The notes: a model not told the origin generated them from the letters alone. Numbered from the stretch's first letter, positions 48,339-57,503 are shown. The stretch: 64,000 nucleotides of DNA from Amnibacterium kyonggiense (GCF_004364555.1 NZ_SOAM01000001.1:992001-1056000); one strand, 5' to 3'. Made by a program: numbers and translations.

Positions 48339-50885
48339 ATGCCCGGAGAGAACCTCACCCGACTCGAGGCGGAGGAGCGCGCGGCGCTCGTCTCCGACGT
48401 CGAGTACGACCTCGCCCTCGACCTCACGCGCGGTCCGGACGTGTTCGGCTCCACGACGACGATCCGCTTCCGCGGCACCGAGGGCGCCGCGACGTTCGTC
48501 GACGCGCTGACCGTCGAGGTCGAGGCGATCCGGTTCAACGGGCGGGACCTCGACCCCGCCGTCGCGGACGGCGTCCGCATCGCGCTGCCGCCGCTCGCCG
48601 CGGAGAACGAGCTCACGGTCGTCGCGACGATGCGCTACTCGCGCTCGGGGGAGGGGCTGCACCGGTTCGTCGACCCCGCCGACGGCCGCGTCTACCTCTA
48701 CACGCAGCTCGCGACGACGGACGCCCGCCGCGTCTTCGCCTGCTTCGAGCAGCCGGACGTGAAGGGGCGCTTCGCCGTCGAGGTGACGGCGCCCGACGGC
48801 TGGGACGTCCGATCGAACCAGCCGGTCGCGGCGCAGGAGCCGGTCGGCGACGGCGATCGCTGGTGGCGCTTCGACCGCACCCGGCCGCTCTCGACCTACC
48901 TCGTCGCCCTGATCGCCGGGCCGTACGTCGTGCACTCGAGCGAGCTGACCACCGCGGACGGCCGCACGATCCCGCTCGGCCTGCTGACCCGCGCCTCCCT
49001 CGCGGCGCACATCGATCCGGAGGAGTGGTTCGAGGTCACCCGCGGCGGCTTCGGCTTCTACGAGGACGCGTTCGGGATCCCGTTCCCGTTCGACGAGTAC
49101 GACCAGGTGGCGGTGCCCGAGTACAACTGGGGCGCCATGGAGAACCCGGGCCTCGTCACGTTCAACGAGGTCTTCGTGTTCCGCTCCACGCCGACGGAGG
49201 CGCAGCGCGAGGAGCGGGCGATGGTCGTGCTGCACGAGCTCGCGCACATGTGGTTCGGCGACCTCGTGACGATGCGCTGGTGGGACGACACCTGGCTGAA
49301 CGAGTCGTTCGCGACCTTCATGTCGTTCCTCGCCACAGCGGAGACGACCCGCTGGACGGACTCGTGGGCGACCTTCACGACGACGGAGAAGAACTGGGGC
49401 TACGAGCAGGACCAGCTGCCGTCGACGCACCCGATCACCGCGGACATCGCCTCCGTGGAGGACATCGCGGTGAACTTCGACGGCATCACGTACGCGAAGG
49501 GCGGCAGCGTCCTGAAGCAGCTCGTCGCGTACGTCGGGCGGCGCGAGTTCTTCGCGGGCGTCGCCGCGTACCTGACCGAGAACTCCTGGGGCAACGCGAC
49601 GCTGGCCGACCTGCTCGCGCACGTCGCGGCCGCGAGCGGGCGGGACCTCGCGGCCTGGAGCGCCGAGTGGCTCGAGACCGCGGGCGTGAACACGCTGGTG
49701 CCGGAGATCGAGACCGATCCGAAGGGCGTGATCACCCGGTTCGTGATCGCCCAGGCGCCCGCGCTCGTCGGCGACCCGACCCTGCGCCCGCACCGGATCG
49801 CGATCGGCCTCTACGCGCCGGAGGGGGAGGACGGCGCCCTCGTCCGCGTCCAGCGCGAGGAGCTCGACGTGGTCGGCGAGCGGACCGAGGTGCCGGTCCT
49901 CGTCGGCCGGAAGCGGCCGGCGGTCGTCCTGCTGAACGACGACGACCTCGCCTACGCGAAGGTGCGGCTGGACCCGTCGTCGCTGGCCGTCGCCCAGCAC
50001 GCGCTGTCCTCCGTGGCGGCGGCGCTGCCCCGGACCCTGCTCTGGAGCGCGATCTGGGACATGACCCGCGACGGCGAGGCGGCCCCGTCCGACTTCGTGC
50101 GCCTCGTGATCGACCACGTCGGCGCGGAGACCTCCCCGGCGCTCCGCGGGACCCTGCTCAAGCAGGTCGTCGTGGCGGCGGAGGAGTACGTCGACCCCGC
50201 GATCCGCGAGGCGACCCTCGAGTCCCTCGCGGACGGCCTCCTGCGGCTGCTCGCGGACGCGGCGCCGGCGTCCGACGCGCAGCTGCAGCTCGCGCGCGCG
50301 TTCGCCCGCGTCGCGCGGTCGCCCGAGCAGCTGGACCGGCTCGCGGACCTCGACGCCGGGGCGGCGGAGGGGCTGCCGCTCGACCCCGACCTGCGCTGGG
50401 ACCTCCTCACGGGGCTCGTCGTCGGCGGCCGCGCTGGGGAGGAGGAGATCGCCGCGCTCCTCGCCGCCGACGACACGACGAGCGGGCACGAGAAGGCGCT
50501 GTTCGCCCGCGCGGCGATCCCGACCGCGGAGGCGAAGGCCGCGACGTGGTCGAGGATGTTCGACTCGGAGGAGCTCACGAACTCGCAGCTCGAGTCGACG
50601 GTCCACGGCTTCGTCCGGACGAACGACCCGACGCTGCTCGAGCCGTACGTCGCCCGGTACTTCGAGAGGGTCGAGTCCGTGTGGACCGCACGCTCGTTCG
50701 CGCTGGCGGAGCCGATCGCGCTCGGCGCCTACCCGCGACCGGTCGCGTCCGAGGCGCTCGCGACGGCGGCGCGCACCTGGCTCGAGGAGCACGCGGGGGC
50801 ACCCGCCCCGCTGCGGCGCATCGTCTCGGAGAACCTGAGCCGCACGGACCGGGCGCTCGCCGCCCAGGCCCGCGACCGCGCCTGA
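48339..50885 (+). CDS. pepN: Aminopeptidase N (M1 family)
   Basis: An 848-residue zinc aminopeptidase. The exopeptidase motif GAMENPG is at about residue 264, the zinc motif HELAHMWFGDLVT at about 298-310 and the third ligand in WLNESFATF about 18 residues later. A C-terminal ERAP1-like helical domain fills residues 530-848. It removes N-terminal residues from peptides in the cytoplasm. There is no signal peptide. Length and all motifs are normal for actinobacterial PepN. It converges with the sigma-partner gene. Confidence 0.95.
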   Translation: MPGENLTRLEAEERAALVSDVEYDLALDLTRGPDVFGSTTTIRFRGTEGAATFVDALTVEVEAIRFNGRDLDPAVADGVRIALPPLAAENELTVVATMRYSRSGEGLHRFVDPADGRVYLYTQLATTDARRVFACFEQPDVKGRFAVEVTAPDGWDVRSNQPVAAQEPVGDGDRWWRFDRTRPLSTYLVALIAGPYVVHSSELTTADGRTIPLGLLTRASLAAHIDPEEWFEVTRGGFGFYEDAFGIPFPFDEYDQVAVPEYNWGAMENPGLVTFNEVFVFRSTPTEAQREERAMVVLHELAHMWFGDLVTMRWWDDTWLNESFATFMSFLATAETTRWTDSWATFTTTEKNWGYEQDQLPSTHPITADIASVEDIAVNFDGITYAKGGSVLKQLVAYVGRREFFAGVAAYLTENSWGNATLADLLAHVAAASGRDLAAWSAEWLETAGVNTLVPEIETDPKGVITRFVIAQAPALVGDPTLRPHRIAIGLYAPEGEDGALVRVQREELDVVGERTEVPVLVGRKRPAVVLLNDDDLAYAKVRLDPSSLAVAQHALSSVAAALPRTLLWSAIWDMTRDGEAAPSDFVRLVIDHVGAETSPALRGTLLKQVVVAAEEYVDPAIREATLESLADGLLRLLADAAPASDAQLQLARAFARVARSPEQLDRLADLDAGAAEGLPLDPDLRWDLLTGLVVGGRAGEEEIAALLAADDTTSGHEKALFARAAIPTAEAKAATWSRMFDSEELTNSQLESTVHGFVRTNDPTLLEPYVARYFERVESVWTARSFALAEPIALGAYPRPVASEALATAARTWLEEHAGAPAPLRRIVSENLSRTDRALAAQARDRA

Positions 50886-50906
50886 CGCGGTCGCGGGCCC
50901 CGGCGA

Positions 50907-52154
50907 TCAGCCGGCGTCGGTGATCGTCGCCGTCCACGCGATGTCGCCGTGCGGGGTGACCGAGTAGGGCCCGCGCTTCGCCGGCCCGCCACCGATGCCC
51001 GTCGAGAACCTCCCCTTCACGTCGCAGTCGGACCCGCGCCCGATGGTGCCCTGGGCGGTCGCGATCTCGAGCCAGCCGGTGCCGCGGCAGGTGACCGAGA
51101 TGTCGATGCCCTGCTTCGTGGCGGGCAGGGTGCCGACGACCTGGTTCCCGACGCCGCGGACCTGCGCGAGCACGCGCGGCCCGGCGCCGTCGGTGCCCTG
51201 GGTGCTCGGGAACGGCAGCAGCGTGTTCTCGGGCGAGTCCTTCGCGCCGGCGGGCGCCGGCACGATCAGGGCCGACCACGGGCGCGCGGTGACCGAGATC
51301 ACCTGCGCCGTGATCGTCCGGGAGGACGGCGTGAAGTCGAACCAGTGCGCGATCGAGTTCATGCAGCCGGTGACGACGTGGCCGTCCACGTTCACCCGGA
51401 TCGCCGCGGCGGAGGGCTTGCACACCAGGTAGACCCGGAGCCGCACGACGCCGTCGGGGATGGGAACGGTCTCCACGGCGCTCGTGCGCTCGCCACTCGC
51501 CCGGTAGACCGGTGTGGTGTCGCCGGTCAGGGCGTCCGGGTTCCGCAGGTCGCGCACCGCCGCGAGCGGGTCGAGAAGCGGCCCGGTCGAGACGGTCGGC
51601 GCCGGCTTCGCGATGATGAGCAGCGCCCACTCCGTCGCCTTCGGCACGGACACGGTGATCTCGTGCGTGCCGGCCGTGACGGGGATGCCGAAGTTCCCGC
51701 TCACGTCGCGGTCGCAGCCGCCGGACGACAGGCCACCGCTGTCGAGCTCGAGCGAGTAGTGCCCGTCGGGCGCGCAGTCGAGGTAGACCTGCATGCCGGA
51801 GACCGACGCGGGCACGTCGAAGGCGTGCGTCCCCGGTCCGGTGCCGCGGACCGTCAGCAGCGTCTGCACCGAGCGGGCGACGTAGTTCGGGTTCGCAGGA
51901 TCGGTGACGCGGGAGAGCGGTGGGATCACGCGCGACTCCTCCGCCGGCTCCGACTCGTGGGTCAGGCGGAGGACGCCGACGGTCACCACGGCGAGCGCGA
52001 TCGCCGTGACCAGGGACACCCACAGCTGCGGCTTCCCGAGCGCGGTGCGGACCGGCCGGTGCGGTCGTGCGGGTGCCGGCTCGACGTCGGCGAGCGCCTC
52101 GAGCTCGTTGCGGAGCGCGGCCGAGAAGACGGGGTCGAACTGCCTGGTGGTCAT
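50907..52154 (-). CDS. Sigma-factor-linked membrane protein with three two-cysteine repeats
   Basis: A 415-residue protein: a cytosolic N-terminus of about 45 residues, one TM helix (about 47-66, LWVSLVTAIALAVVTVGVL) and a large external part. The external part contains three similar beta-rich modules, each with two cysteines about 20 residues apart (C-APDGHY...GG-C, C-KPSAAA...TG-C, C-RGTGWL...SD-C) and a tryptophan strand near the end (EWALLI, PWSALIV, AWTATI). No family is recognised. The start overlaps the sigma-factor stop by 4 bp, the arrangement of an anti-sigma or sensor partner. Function is inferred from position. Confidence 0.75.
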   Translation of the reverse strand: MTTRQFDPVFSAALRNELEALADVEPAPARPHRPVRTALGKPQLWVSLVTAIALAVVTVGVLRLTHESEPAEESRVIPPLSRVTDPANPNYVARSVQTLLTVRGTGPGTHAFDVPASVSGMQVYLDCAPDGHYSLELDSGGLSSGGCDRDVSGNFGIPVTAGTHEITVSVPKATEWALLIIAKPAPTVSTGPLLDPLAAVRDLRNPDALTGDTTPVYRASGERTSAVETVPIPDGVVRLRVYLVCKPSAAAIRVNVDGHVVTGCMNSIAHWFDFTPSSRTITAQVISVTARPWSALIVPAPAGAKDSPENTLLPFPSTQGTDGAGPRVLAQVRGVGNQVVGTLPATKQGIDISVTCRGTGWLEIATAQGTIGRGSDCDVKGRFSTGIGGGPAKRGPYSVTPHGDIAWTATITDAG

Positions 52155-52765
52155 CGCGCTGCTCCTTCCTGGAGCGTGGGATCGGCGGCGTCGGCGGGAT
52201 CGATGGGGTCGAGGAGGTCGAGCGGCGTGCCGAGCCGGCCGCGCAGCCGCTTCCTCGACCGGTGGAGGCGGACCCGGGCGGCGCCGGGGGAGATGCCGAC
52301 CGCCGCGGCGGCCTCCGTCGGCGTGAAGCCCTCGATCGCGGTGAGCAGCAGCAGCGCCGCGTCCGGCTCGCCGAGCGCGCGCACGGCGCCGAGGAGCTGC
52401 TCGCGCGCGATGCGCTCCTCCGCGGTCTCCGCGGGGTCGGCCCGGTCGTGCGAGCGGGGGAGGCGGTCGATCGCGGCCCGGTAGCGGCGGAGGCCGCGGC
52501 CCGAGTTCCGCGCGAGGTTCGTGATGGTGACGAGCAGCCAGGGCAGCACGGAGCCGTCGACGATCGGCACCCCGTCGCGCTTCCGCCACAGCTCGAGGAA
52601 CGCCGCGGCGACCACGTCCTCGGCGTCGTGCGCGGAGGCGACCAGGCGGAGGGCGTGGCGGAACGCCCGGTCGCGGTGCGCGTCGAAGAGCGCCGCGAAC
52701 GCACGCCCGTCGCCCGAGCGGGCGCGGGACCAGAGCGCGGTCTCGTCGGTGATGGTCGTCATCAT
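52151..52765 (-). CDS. ECF-type sigma-70 family factor (module 1)
   Basis: A 204-residue sigma factor. Region 2 spans about residues 10-85 (AFAALFDAHRDRAFRHALRLVASAHDAEDVVAAAFLELWRKR), region 4 about 120-180 (LLTAIEGFTPTEAAAAVGISPGAARVRLHRSRKRLR). The start could be ATG 52765 or the adjacent ATG 52762. It is co-translated with the membrane protein downstream, which may hold it inactive. No ECF-type promoter was identified with confidence upstream. Confidence 0.9.
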   Translation of the reverse strand: MMTTITDETALWSRARSGDGRAFAALFDAHRDRAFRHALRLVASAHDAEDVVAAAFLELWRKRDGVPIVDGSVLPWLLVTITNLARNSGRGLRRYRAAIDRLPRSHDRADPAETAEERIAREQLLGAVRALGEPDAALLLLTAIEGFTPTEAAAAVGISPGAARVRLHRSRKRLRGRLGTPLDLLDPIDPADAADPTLQEGAAR

Positions 52766-52812
52766 GCCCGGACATGTCCGCCCGGGCGGGGAGCGTTACA
52801 CGCTCGCGGGAA

Positions 52813-53754
52813 TCAGCTCAGCCGCTCGACGAGGGCGGCCCCGAGGTCGTCGCCCGACAGCCAGGCGGCCTCGATGCGGCTCTTCTCGCTCCAGCCGTCG
52901 CCGCAGAGGCCGATGCCGCCCGCGTCGAGCAGGAAGGTCCGGTCGCGCTGCTCGGTCGGGTGGGCGAAGGTCCAGCGCTGCGCGAGCGTCTCGACGGGCT
53001 CGAGCGGCACGCCGAGCACCCGGCGCATCGCGTCGACGACCTGCCCGACCACCGACGCCGGGTCCTCGAGGTGGGCGCTCGCGACCTCCGGCGTCGTGTG
53101 GGCGACGAGCACCGGCGCGCCGTCGCCCCGGCTGCGGCCGTCGTCCGCGAGCCAGCTGATCGGGAGGTCGGACACGAACGCGCCGTCGAACTCCGGCCAC
53201 GTCCGCTCCGCGAAGCGCGCCGCGACGGCGATCGCCGGGGCGGAGCGCTGCTGCGCCGTCCGCATCAGGTCCGGGAGGCCGCCGAGCAGGCGCGCCGCCT
53301 GCGGCCCGGGCATCGCGAGCACGACCGCCCGCGCGGCCTCGCCGTCGACGTCGGGGCCCGGGCCGACCCGCTCGACCGTCCGCCGCTCGACGTCCAGCCC
53401 GGCGGCGAGGTCGTCGGCGAGGCTCCGCATGCCGCCCGGCGCCGCGAAGCGCATCGGCCCAGACTTCGCCTCGCCGAGCCCCTCGGGGCCCGCGACGCGG
53501 AAGGTGTCGGTCCACTCCCGCAGCAGCCCGCGACCGGTCCAGTCCTCGACGACCGCCCGGAAGCGGTCGTCCGACGCCGTGCAGTAGGGCGCGCCGAGGT
53601 CGACCTCGTGCCCGTCGAGGGTGCGCGCACCGAGGCGCCCGCCCGGCCGCCTGCCCCGGTCGAGCACGCGCACGGACAGCCCCGCGTCGGCGATGCGGCG
53701 GGCGCAGGCGAGTCCGCTGAGCCCGGCGCCGACCACGAGGACGTCGGCGCTCAT
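52813..53754 (-). CDS. FAD-dependent NAD(P)-binding oxidoreductase (renalase/amine-oxidase-like)
   Basis: A 313-residue flavoprotein with the N-terminal ADP-binding motif VLVVGAGLSGLACARRI and the following LDRGRRPGGRLGARTL (the GRL signature of renalase-like proteins). The C-terminus has GIGLCGDGWSEKSRIEAAWLSG, the second FAD contact. Members oxidise aberrant NAD(P)H forms or small amines; the substrate here is unknown. The start ATG overlaps the stop of the deaminase-family gene by 4 bp, so the two form an operon between the two sigma modules. Confidence 0.85.
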   Translation of the reverse strand: MSADVLVVGAGLSGLACARRIADAGLSVRVLDRGRRPGGRLGARTLDGHEVDLGAPYCTASDDRFRAVVEDWTGRGLLREWTDTFRVAGPEGLGEAKSGPMRFAAPGGMRSLADDLAAGLDVERRTVERVGPGPDVDGEAARAVVLAMPGPQAARLLGGLPDLMRTAQQRSAPAIAVAARFAERTWPEFDGAFVSDLPISWLADDGRSRGDGAPVLVAHTTPEVASAHLEDPASVVGQVVDAMRRVLGVPLEPVETLAQRWTFAHPTEQRDRTFLLDAGGIGLCGDGWSEKSRIEAAWLSGDDLGAALVERLS

Positions 53755-54344
53755 GCGCCGCCCGTCGTCCGCGCGTTGTAGACCGTCTTGTCGGGCGTCG
53801 CGCCGTAGCGCTCGAACACGGCGACCGCCTCGTCGGTGAGCACGCCGACGCGCACCGACACGCCGCGCGCCTCGAGCTGCTCGGCCCAGTCGTCGCGCAT
53901 CGGCCCCTCGTCGAAGCCGGTGAGCGCCTCGAGCTCCGGTCCGTCGCCCGCGACCACGAGGCCGCGGACGCCCGACCACAGCGTGGCGCCGTAGCACATG
54001 GCGCACGGGCGCCAGTTGACCCACAGCTCGAGCGGGTCCTCGAGCGAGCCGAGGTCCCAGGTGCCGAGCCGCGCCTGGGTCACCGAGATCGTGACGACCT
54101 CCGCGTGCAGGGAGGAGAGCCCGGAGGCGAGCACGAGGTTCACGCCCGCGGCGACGACCTCCCCGGTGCCGCGGTGCACGGTCAGCGCCGAGAACGGCCC
54201 GCCGGACCCCTCCGCGACGTTCCGCTCCGCGAGGCGGTTCAGGAGGCGCATCCGGCCCTCGTCCGTGCCGAGGTCGGACCGCGCCGCCTCCAGCTCCTCG
54301 TCGACCCAGAGGGGGAGCTCGCCCCCGAACGCGCGAATCGCCAT
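53751..54344 (-). CDS. Cytidine/guanine deaminase-family nucleoside deaminase
   Basis: A 197-residue zinc deaminase. The catalytic motif HAEVVTI supplies His and Glu, and PCAMCYGATLWSG supplies two zinc cysteines. The layout, with DPLELWVNWRPCAMC before the cysteines, fits tRNA/guanine-deaminase-like CDA enzymes acting on free bases or nucleosides. Length is normal. ATG 54344 has AAGGAT 6 bases upstream. It is co-translated with the FAD oxidoreductase. Confidence 0.87.
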   Translation of the reverse strand: MAIRAFGGELPLWVDEELEAARSDLGTDEGRMRLLNRLAERNVAEGSGGPFSALTVHRGTGEVVAAGVNLVLASGLSSLHAEVVTISVTQARLGTWDLGSLEDPLELWVNWRPCAMCYGATLWSGVRGLVVAGDGPELEALTGFDEGPMRDDWAEQLEARGVSVRVGVLTDEAVAVFERYGATPDKTVYNARTTGGA

Positions 54345-54390
54345 GCCCCGATCCTTCCCTACGCCGGTTCGGGGTCGGCCCGATTCCGGG

Positions 54391-54873
54391 TCAGTCCGGC
54401 GTCATGCCGTGCGACCGGCAGGTCGTGCCGTCGGCCCAGACGTGCAGGTCGCCGTCGGCGGTCCGGCAGAGCACGGCGGCCCGCGGCGACGTGCTCGGCG
54501 ACGGGGGGACGGGCGAGGGGCCCCGGTCCGCGACCTGCGGGCCGAAGCGCGCCTCCTCCGCGGCGCAGGCCTGCAGGGCGGACGCGGGCAGGTCCTTCGG
54601 GTCGGCCCGGACCGTCGCGGTCGACGCGCCGTGGTGGCAGACGACCGGGACGAGCGCGGAGGCGGGCCGCGCCCCCGACGCGGCCGACCCGCCGCTGCTC
54701 GTGCCCAGGACGCCGAGGGTCGGCCGGAGCAGCGCGAACCCGCCGGCGATCAGCACGACGGCGACGGACGCCTGCGCGATCCGCTGCGCGGTGCGGCGCC
54801 GGCGGTCGATCCGCTGCCGCACCCCGCGCTCGATCCGCCGCAGCTGCTCGTCGGTGGGGAGGCCGTCGCTCAT
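54391..54873 (-). CDS. Sigma-factor-linked single-pass membrane protein, 160 aa
   Basis: A cytosolic basic N-terminus (RRIERGVRQRIDRRRRTAQRI), one TM helix (about residues 31-50) and a Ser/Pro-rich external tail with four cysteines (VCHHGAS, QACAAEE, VLCRTADG, TTCRSHG). No family is recognised. Its start overlaps the second sigma factor's stop by 4 bp, so it is probably the partner of that sigma factor. It is far shorter than the partner of module 1 and lacks its repeats. Confidence 0.7.
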   Translation of the reverse strand: MSDGLPTDEQLRRIERGVRQRIDRRRRTAQRIAQASVAVVLIAGGFALLRPTLGVLGTSSGGSAASGARPASALVPVVCHHGASTATVRADPKDLPASALQACAAEEARFGPQVADRGPSPVPPSPSTSPRAAVLCRTADGDLHVWADGTTCRSHGMTPD

Positions 54874-55406
54874 CGCTCCTCCTCCAGGTCGCGCCGCAGC
54901 CGGGCGCGGGCGCGGCTCAGCCGGTTCCGCACCGCGCCCTCCGTGAGCCCGAGCCGCTCCGCCGCCTCCGCGTACGTGACGTCCTCCACGAGGCAGAGCC
55001 GGGCGACCTCCGCGTCCAGCGGCGGCAGCGCCGCGAACGCGCGGCGCAGGAGGTCCGCCACCTCGCCCCGGTCCTCGTCCACGTCGGCGAAGTGCGGCTC
55101 ATGGGCTGCCGCCGTCTCGTGCGTCGTCCGCCGCAGCCGCGCACGCCGCCGGTTCGCCGCGAGGTGCTTCACCGTCACGATCAGCCACGGCAGTGCGGAC
55201 TCCCCGACGAGGTGGATGCGTCCGCGCTTCCGCCAGAGCAGCAGGAAGGCGTCCTGCGCGACCTCCTCCGCGTCCGCCGCGGACTCCAGCCAGCGGTAGG
55301 CGACGGCGTACACCGGGCCGCTGTGCCGCCGCACGACCTCGCCGAACGCCGCCTGCGCCTGCCGACCCGTCCGCGCGAGCAGCTCGGCGTCGCTCAGCGG
55401 GTCGGG
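54870..55406 (-). CDS. ECF-type sigma-70 family factor (module 2)
   Basis: A 178-residue sigma factor. Region 2 is near residues 15-75 (AAFGEVVRRHSGPVYAVAYRWLESAADAEEVAQDAFLLLWRKR), region 4 near 115-170 (VEDVTYAEAAERLGLTEGAVRNRLSRARARLR). GTG 55406 (VPDPLSDAELL) is chosen because GGGAGG lies 5-6 bases upstream. GTG 55484, which would overlap the lipoprotein stop by 4 bp and add 26 residues, is the alternative. Similar in plan to the sigma factor at 52151 but clearly diverged. Confidence 0.87.
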   Translation of the reverse strand, partial: PDPLSDAELLARTGRQAQAAFGEVVRRHSGPVYAVAYRWLESAADAEEVAQDAFLLLWRKRGRIHLVGESALPWLIVTVKHLAANRRRARLRRTTHETAAAHEPHFADVDEDRGEVADLLRRAFAALPPLDAEVARLCLVEDVTYAEAAERLGLTEGAVRNRLSRARARLRRDLEEER

Positions 55407-55480
55407 CACCGCCGCCTCCCGTCGATCGCTCGAACGGTCGGCATCCTGCCAGGCGGCCGGCGAGGAGGGGAGTGCCGTCG

Positions 55481-56317
55481 TCACGCCGACGTCGGCCGCG
55501 TCCGCCGCCGCACGACGCGCACCACGGCCAGCACGAGCGCGCCGAGGAGGCCGAGCGTCGCCGCCCAGGGCAGCACGAGGCCGAGTCCGACCGCGGTCGC
55601 CGCGGCGGCCTGCACGAGGGCCTGCGTCCCGGTGACGAGGCCGCCCACGAAGTCCGCGGGGCCCGTCCTCGGCGCCGCGACCGGCACGACGATCGAGATC
55701 GTCAGCGTGGCGAGGTCGACCTCGTCCGCGAGGGAGCGCTGCTGGGCGAGCAGCTGCTCGAGCGAGCCCTGCCGGTCGGTCAGCGTGCTCTCGATCTGCA
55801 CGAGATCCGAGCTCGAGGTCGCCCTCGCCAGCAGCGTCCGCAGCCGGTCGATCGAGGTGCGGAGGTTCGCGATCCGCACCGCGTAGTCGGTGACCTGCGC
55901 GGTCACGTCGGTCGCGCGCACCGAGACGTCGCGCACGTCGCCCTCCCGCTCGATCGCAGCGAGCGTGCGCGGGAATGCCGCGGCCGGGATGCGGACGACG
56001 AGGTCGGCGGTGGGGCGCTCGGCGGGGTCCTCCGAGCTCCGGTCGACGTGCCCGCCGGCCGCGTCGACGAGGCCGGTGATCCGGCCGGCCACCGCGACGG
56101 GGTCGTCGGCGGCGAGGCGCAGCGTGCCCGTCGTGACGACCGAGCGGTCGACCGCCTTCGCGTCCGCCTCCGCGGTCATCGGCTTCGACGCGGAGGACCC
56201 CGCGGCGCTGCCCCCGCCGGCGCTGCTCGCGGTCGAGCCGCCGGACGCGGTGCAGCCGGCGAGGGAGGCGGTGGCGACGGCCGCGACGACGGCGGCGGTC
56301 AGGATCCTGGTGCGCAC
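55481..56317 (-). CDS. DUF4349 lipoprotein with C-terminal TM helix
   Basis: A 278-residue exported protein. A lipobox LAGC at about residues 19-22 ends the signal peptide. A Ser/Gly-rich linker and the DUF4349 domain follow (VTTGTLRLAADDPVAVAGRITGLVDAAGGHVDRS... VVRIPAAAF), then a coiled-coil (IANLRTSIDRLRTLLARATSSSDLVQIESTLTDRQGSLEQLLAQQ, split) and a C-terminal TM helix with an RRRTRP tail. Lipid and TM anchoring together would form a loop on the outer face. The function of DUF4349 is not known to me. It lies just upstream of sigma module 2 and may be its envelope-side member. Confidence 0.87.
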   Translation of the reverse strand: MRTRILTAAVVAAVATASLAGCTASGGSTASSAGGGSAAGSSASKPMTAEADAKAVDRSVVTTGTLRLAADDPVAVAGRITGLVDAAGGHVDRSSEDPAERPTADLVVRIPAAAFPRTLAAIEREGDVRDVSVRATDVTAQVTDYAVRIANLRTSIDRLRTLLARATSSSDLVQIESTLTDRQGSLEQLLAQQRSLADEVDLATLTISIVVPVAAPRTGPADFVGGLVTGTQALVQAAAATAVGLGLVLPWAATLGLLGALVLAVVRVVRRRTRPTSA

Positions 56318-56351
56318 ACCCCGTCATGTGCGCACACCCTCCCTCCCTCTC

Positions 56352-56440
56352 ATTTCACGGATCAGGACGAATCGGCCGACACGCCGCGTCCGACGGCGTC
56401 CTGTGCGGCGTGTCGGCGTCTGCGTCCTGATCCGTGAAAT
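56352..56440. repeat. Intergenic inverted repeat, family A, copy 3
   Basis: Outer arms ATTTCACGGATCAGGACG (56352-56369) and its perfect complement (56423-56440); inner arms CGACACGCCG (56377-56386) and CGGCGTGTCG (56406-56415). It lies 1 base from the stop of the trans-sulfuration gene, on its downstream side, and 34 bases upstream of the DUF4349 start. Confidence 0.9.
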
Positions 56441-56441
56441 T

Positions 56442-57503
56442 TCAAGCGGCGGGGAGGGCCTGCTCCAGGTCGTCCCAGAGGTCGTCCGGGTCCTCGAGCC
56501 CGACGGAGAGCCGGACGAGGCCCTCCGGGATCGTCGGCGCCTCCGCGGCCCAGCGCCGACGGCGCTCGAGCGTCGACTCGACGCCCCCGAGGCTCGTCGC
56601 CGCCCGCCACAGCCGCACGCCGTGGACGAGCGCGTCCGCGGCCTCCGCGTCCGCGAGCACGACGCTGACGATCGAGCCGAAGCCCGGGTACCGGGTCTCG
56701 TGGACGCCGGGATGCCCCTCCAACCGGCGGACGAGCCGCTGCGCCGTCGCCTGCGCGCGCTCGAGCCGCACCGGCAGCGTGCGGAGGCCGCGGAGGGCGA
56801 GGAACGCCTCGAACGCCGACGGCACCGCGCCGCCGAGCGTCCGCGACCCGGTGACCCGCGTCGCGAGCTCCTCGGACGCGGTCACGACAGCGCCCATCAG
56901 CAGGTCGCTGTGGCCGGCGAGGCCCTTCGTGACGGAGTGGACGACGAGGTCGGCGCCGTGCTCGAGCGGCCGCTGCAGCAGCGGCGTCGCGAACGTGTTG
57001 TCGACGGCGACGAGCGCGCCCACCGCGTGCGCGCCCCGCACCACCGCCGCGATGTCCGCGAGCTCGAGCGCCGGGTTCGTCGGCGACTCGAGCCAGACGA
57101 GCGCCGCGCCCCGGGCCGCCTCGGCGACCGCCGCCGTGTCCGTGACGTCGACGAGGACGGTGCGCACGAGCCCGCGCTCCTCCAGCTCCCGCAGCCGCCC
57201 GATCGTGCCGGTGTAGGAGTGCCGGGCGGCGACGACCGTGCCACCCGTCGGCACGAGGTCGAGCACCGCGGCGATCGCCGCCATGCCGGAGGCGAAGGCG
57301 ATGCACCGGCCGCCCTCGAGGTCGCCCAGCGCGTCCTCGAACGCCGTCCAGGAGGGGTTCGCGTACCGCCCGTACTCGAGGTCGCCGAACGAGCCGTAGG
57401 TCGACGCGAGCACGACCGGCGCGTTCAGCGGCGCGTCCGGCCCGGCGGGCGGCCGCCCCGTCGTGACGGCACGGGTCGAGAAGTGGAGGGGGCGATCGGC
57501 CAT
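56442..57503 (-). CDS. Cystathionine gamma-synthase/lyase-type PLP enzyme
   Basis: A 353-residue Cys/Met-metabolism PLP enzyme. The PLP lysine is in [16 protein letters not shown], and further family segments are [49 protein letters not shown], and [12 protein letters not shown] near the C-terminus. It is slightly shorter than typical MetB (about 380). It may synthesise or cleave cystathionine, or act on other C-S bonds; the adjacent SAH-hydrolase-like gene supports a sulfur role. ATG 57503 has CAGGAT 6 bases upstream. Confidence 0.87.
   Translation of the reverse strand: MADRPLHFSTRAVTTGRPPAGPDAPLNAPVVLASTYGSFGDLEYGRYANPSWTAFEDALGDLEGGRCIAFASGMAAIAAVLDLVPTGGTVVAARHSYTGTIGRLRELEERGLVRTVLVDVTDTAAVAEAARGAALVWLESPTNPALELADIAAVVRGAHAVGALVAVDNTFATPLLQRPLEHGADLVVHSVTKGLAGHSDLLMGAVVTASEELATRVTGSRTLGGAVPSAFEAFLALRGLRTLPVRLERAQATAQRLVRRLEGHPGVHETRYPGFGSIVSVVLADAEAADALVHGVRLWRAATSLGGVESTLERRRRWAAEAPTIPEGLVRLSVGLEDPDDLWDDLEQALPAA

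Noticed and set aside
55406-55484. GTG 55484 as definite start of sigma module 2
   Set aside because: It would give a 4-bp overlap, but no ribosome binding site precedes it and the added 26 residues look non-homologous; GTG 55406 has GGGAGG upstream.
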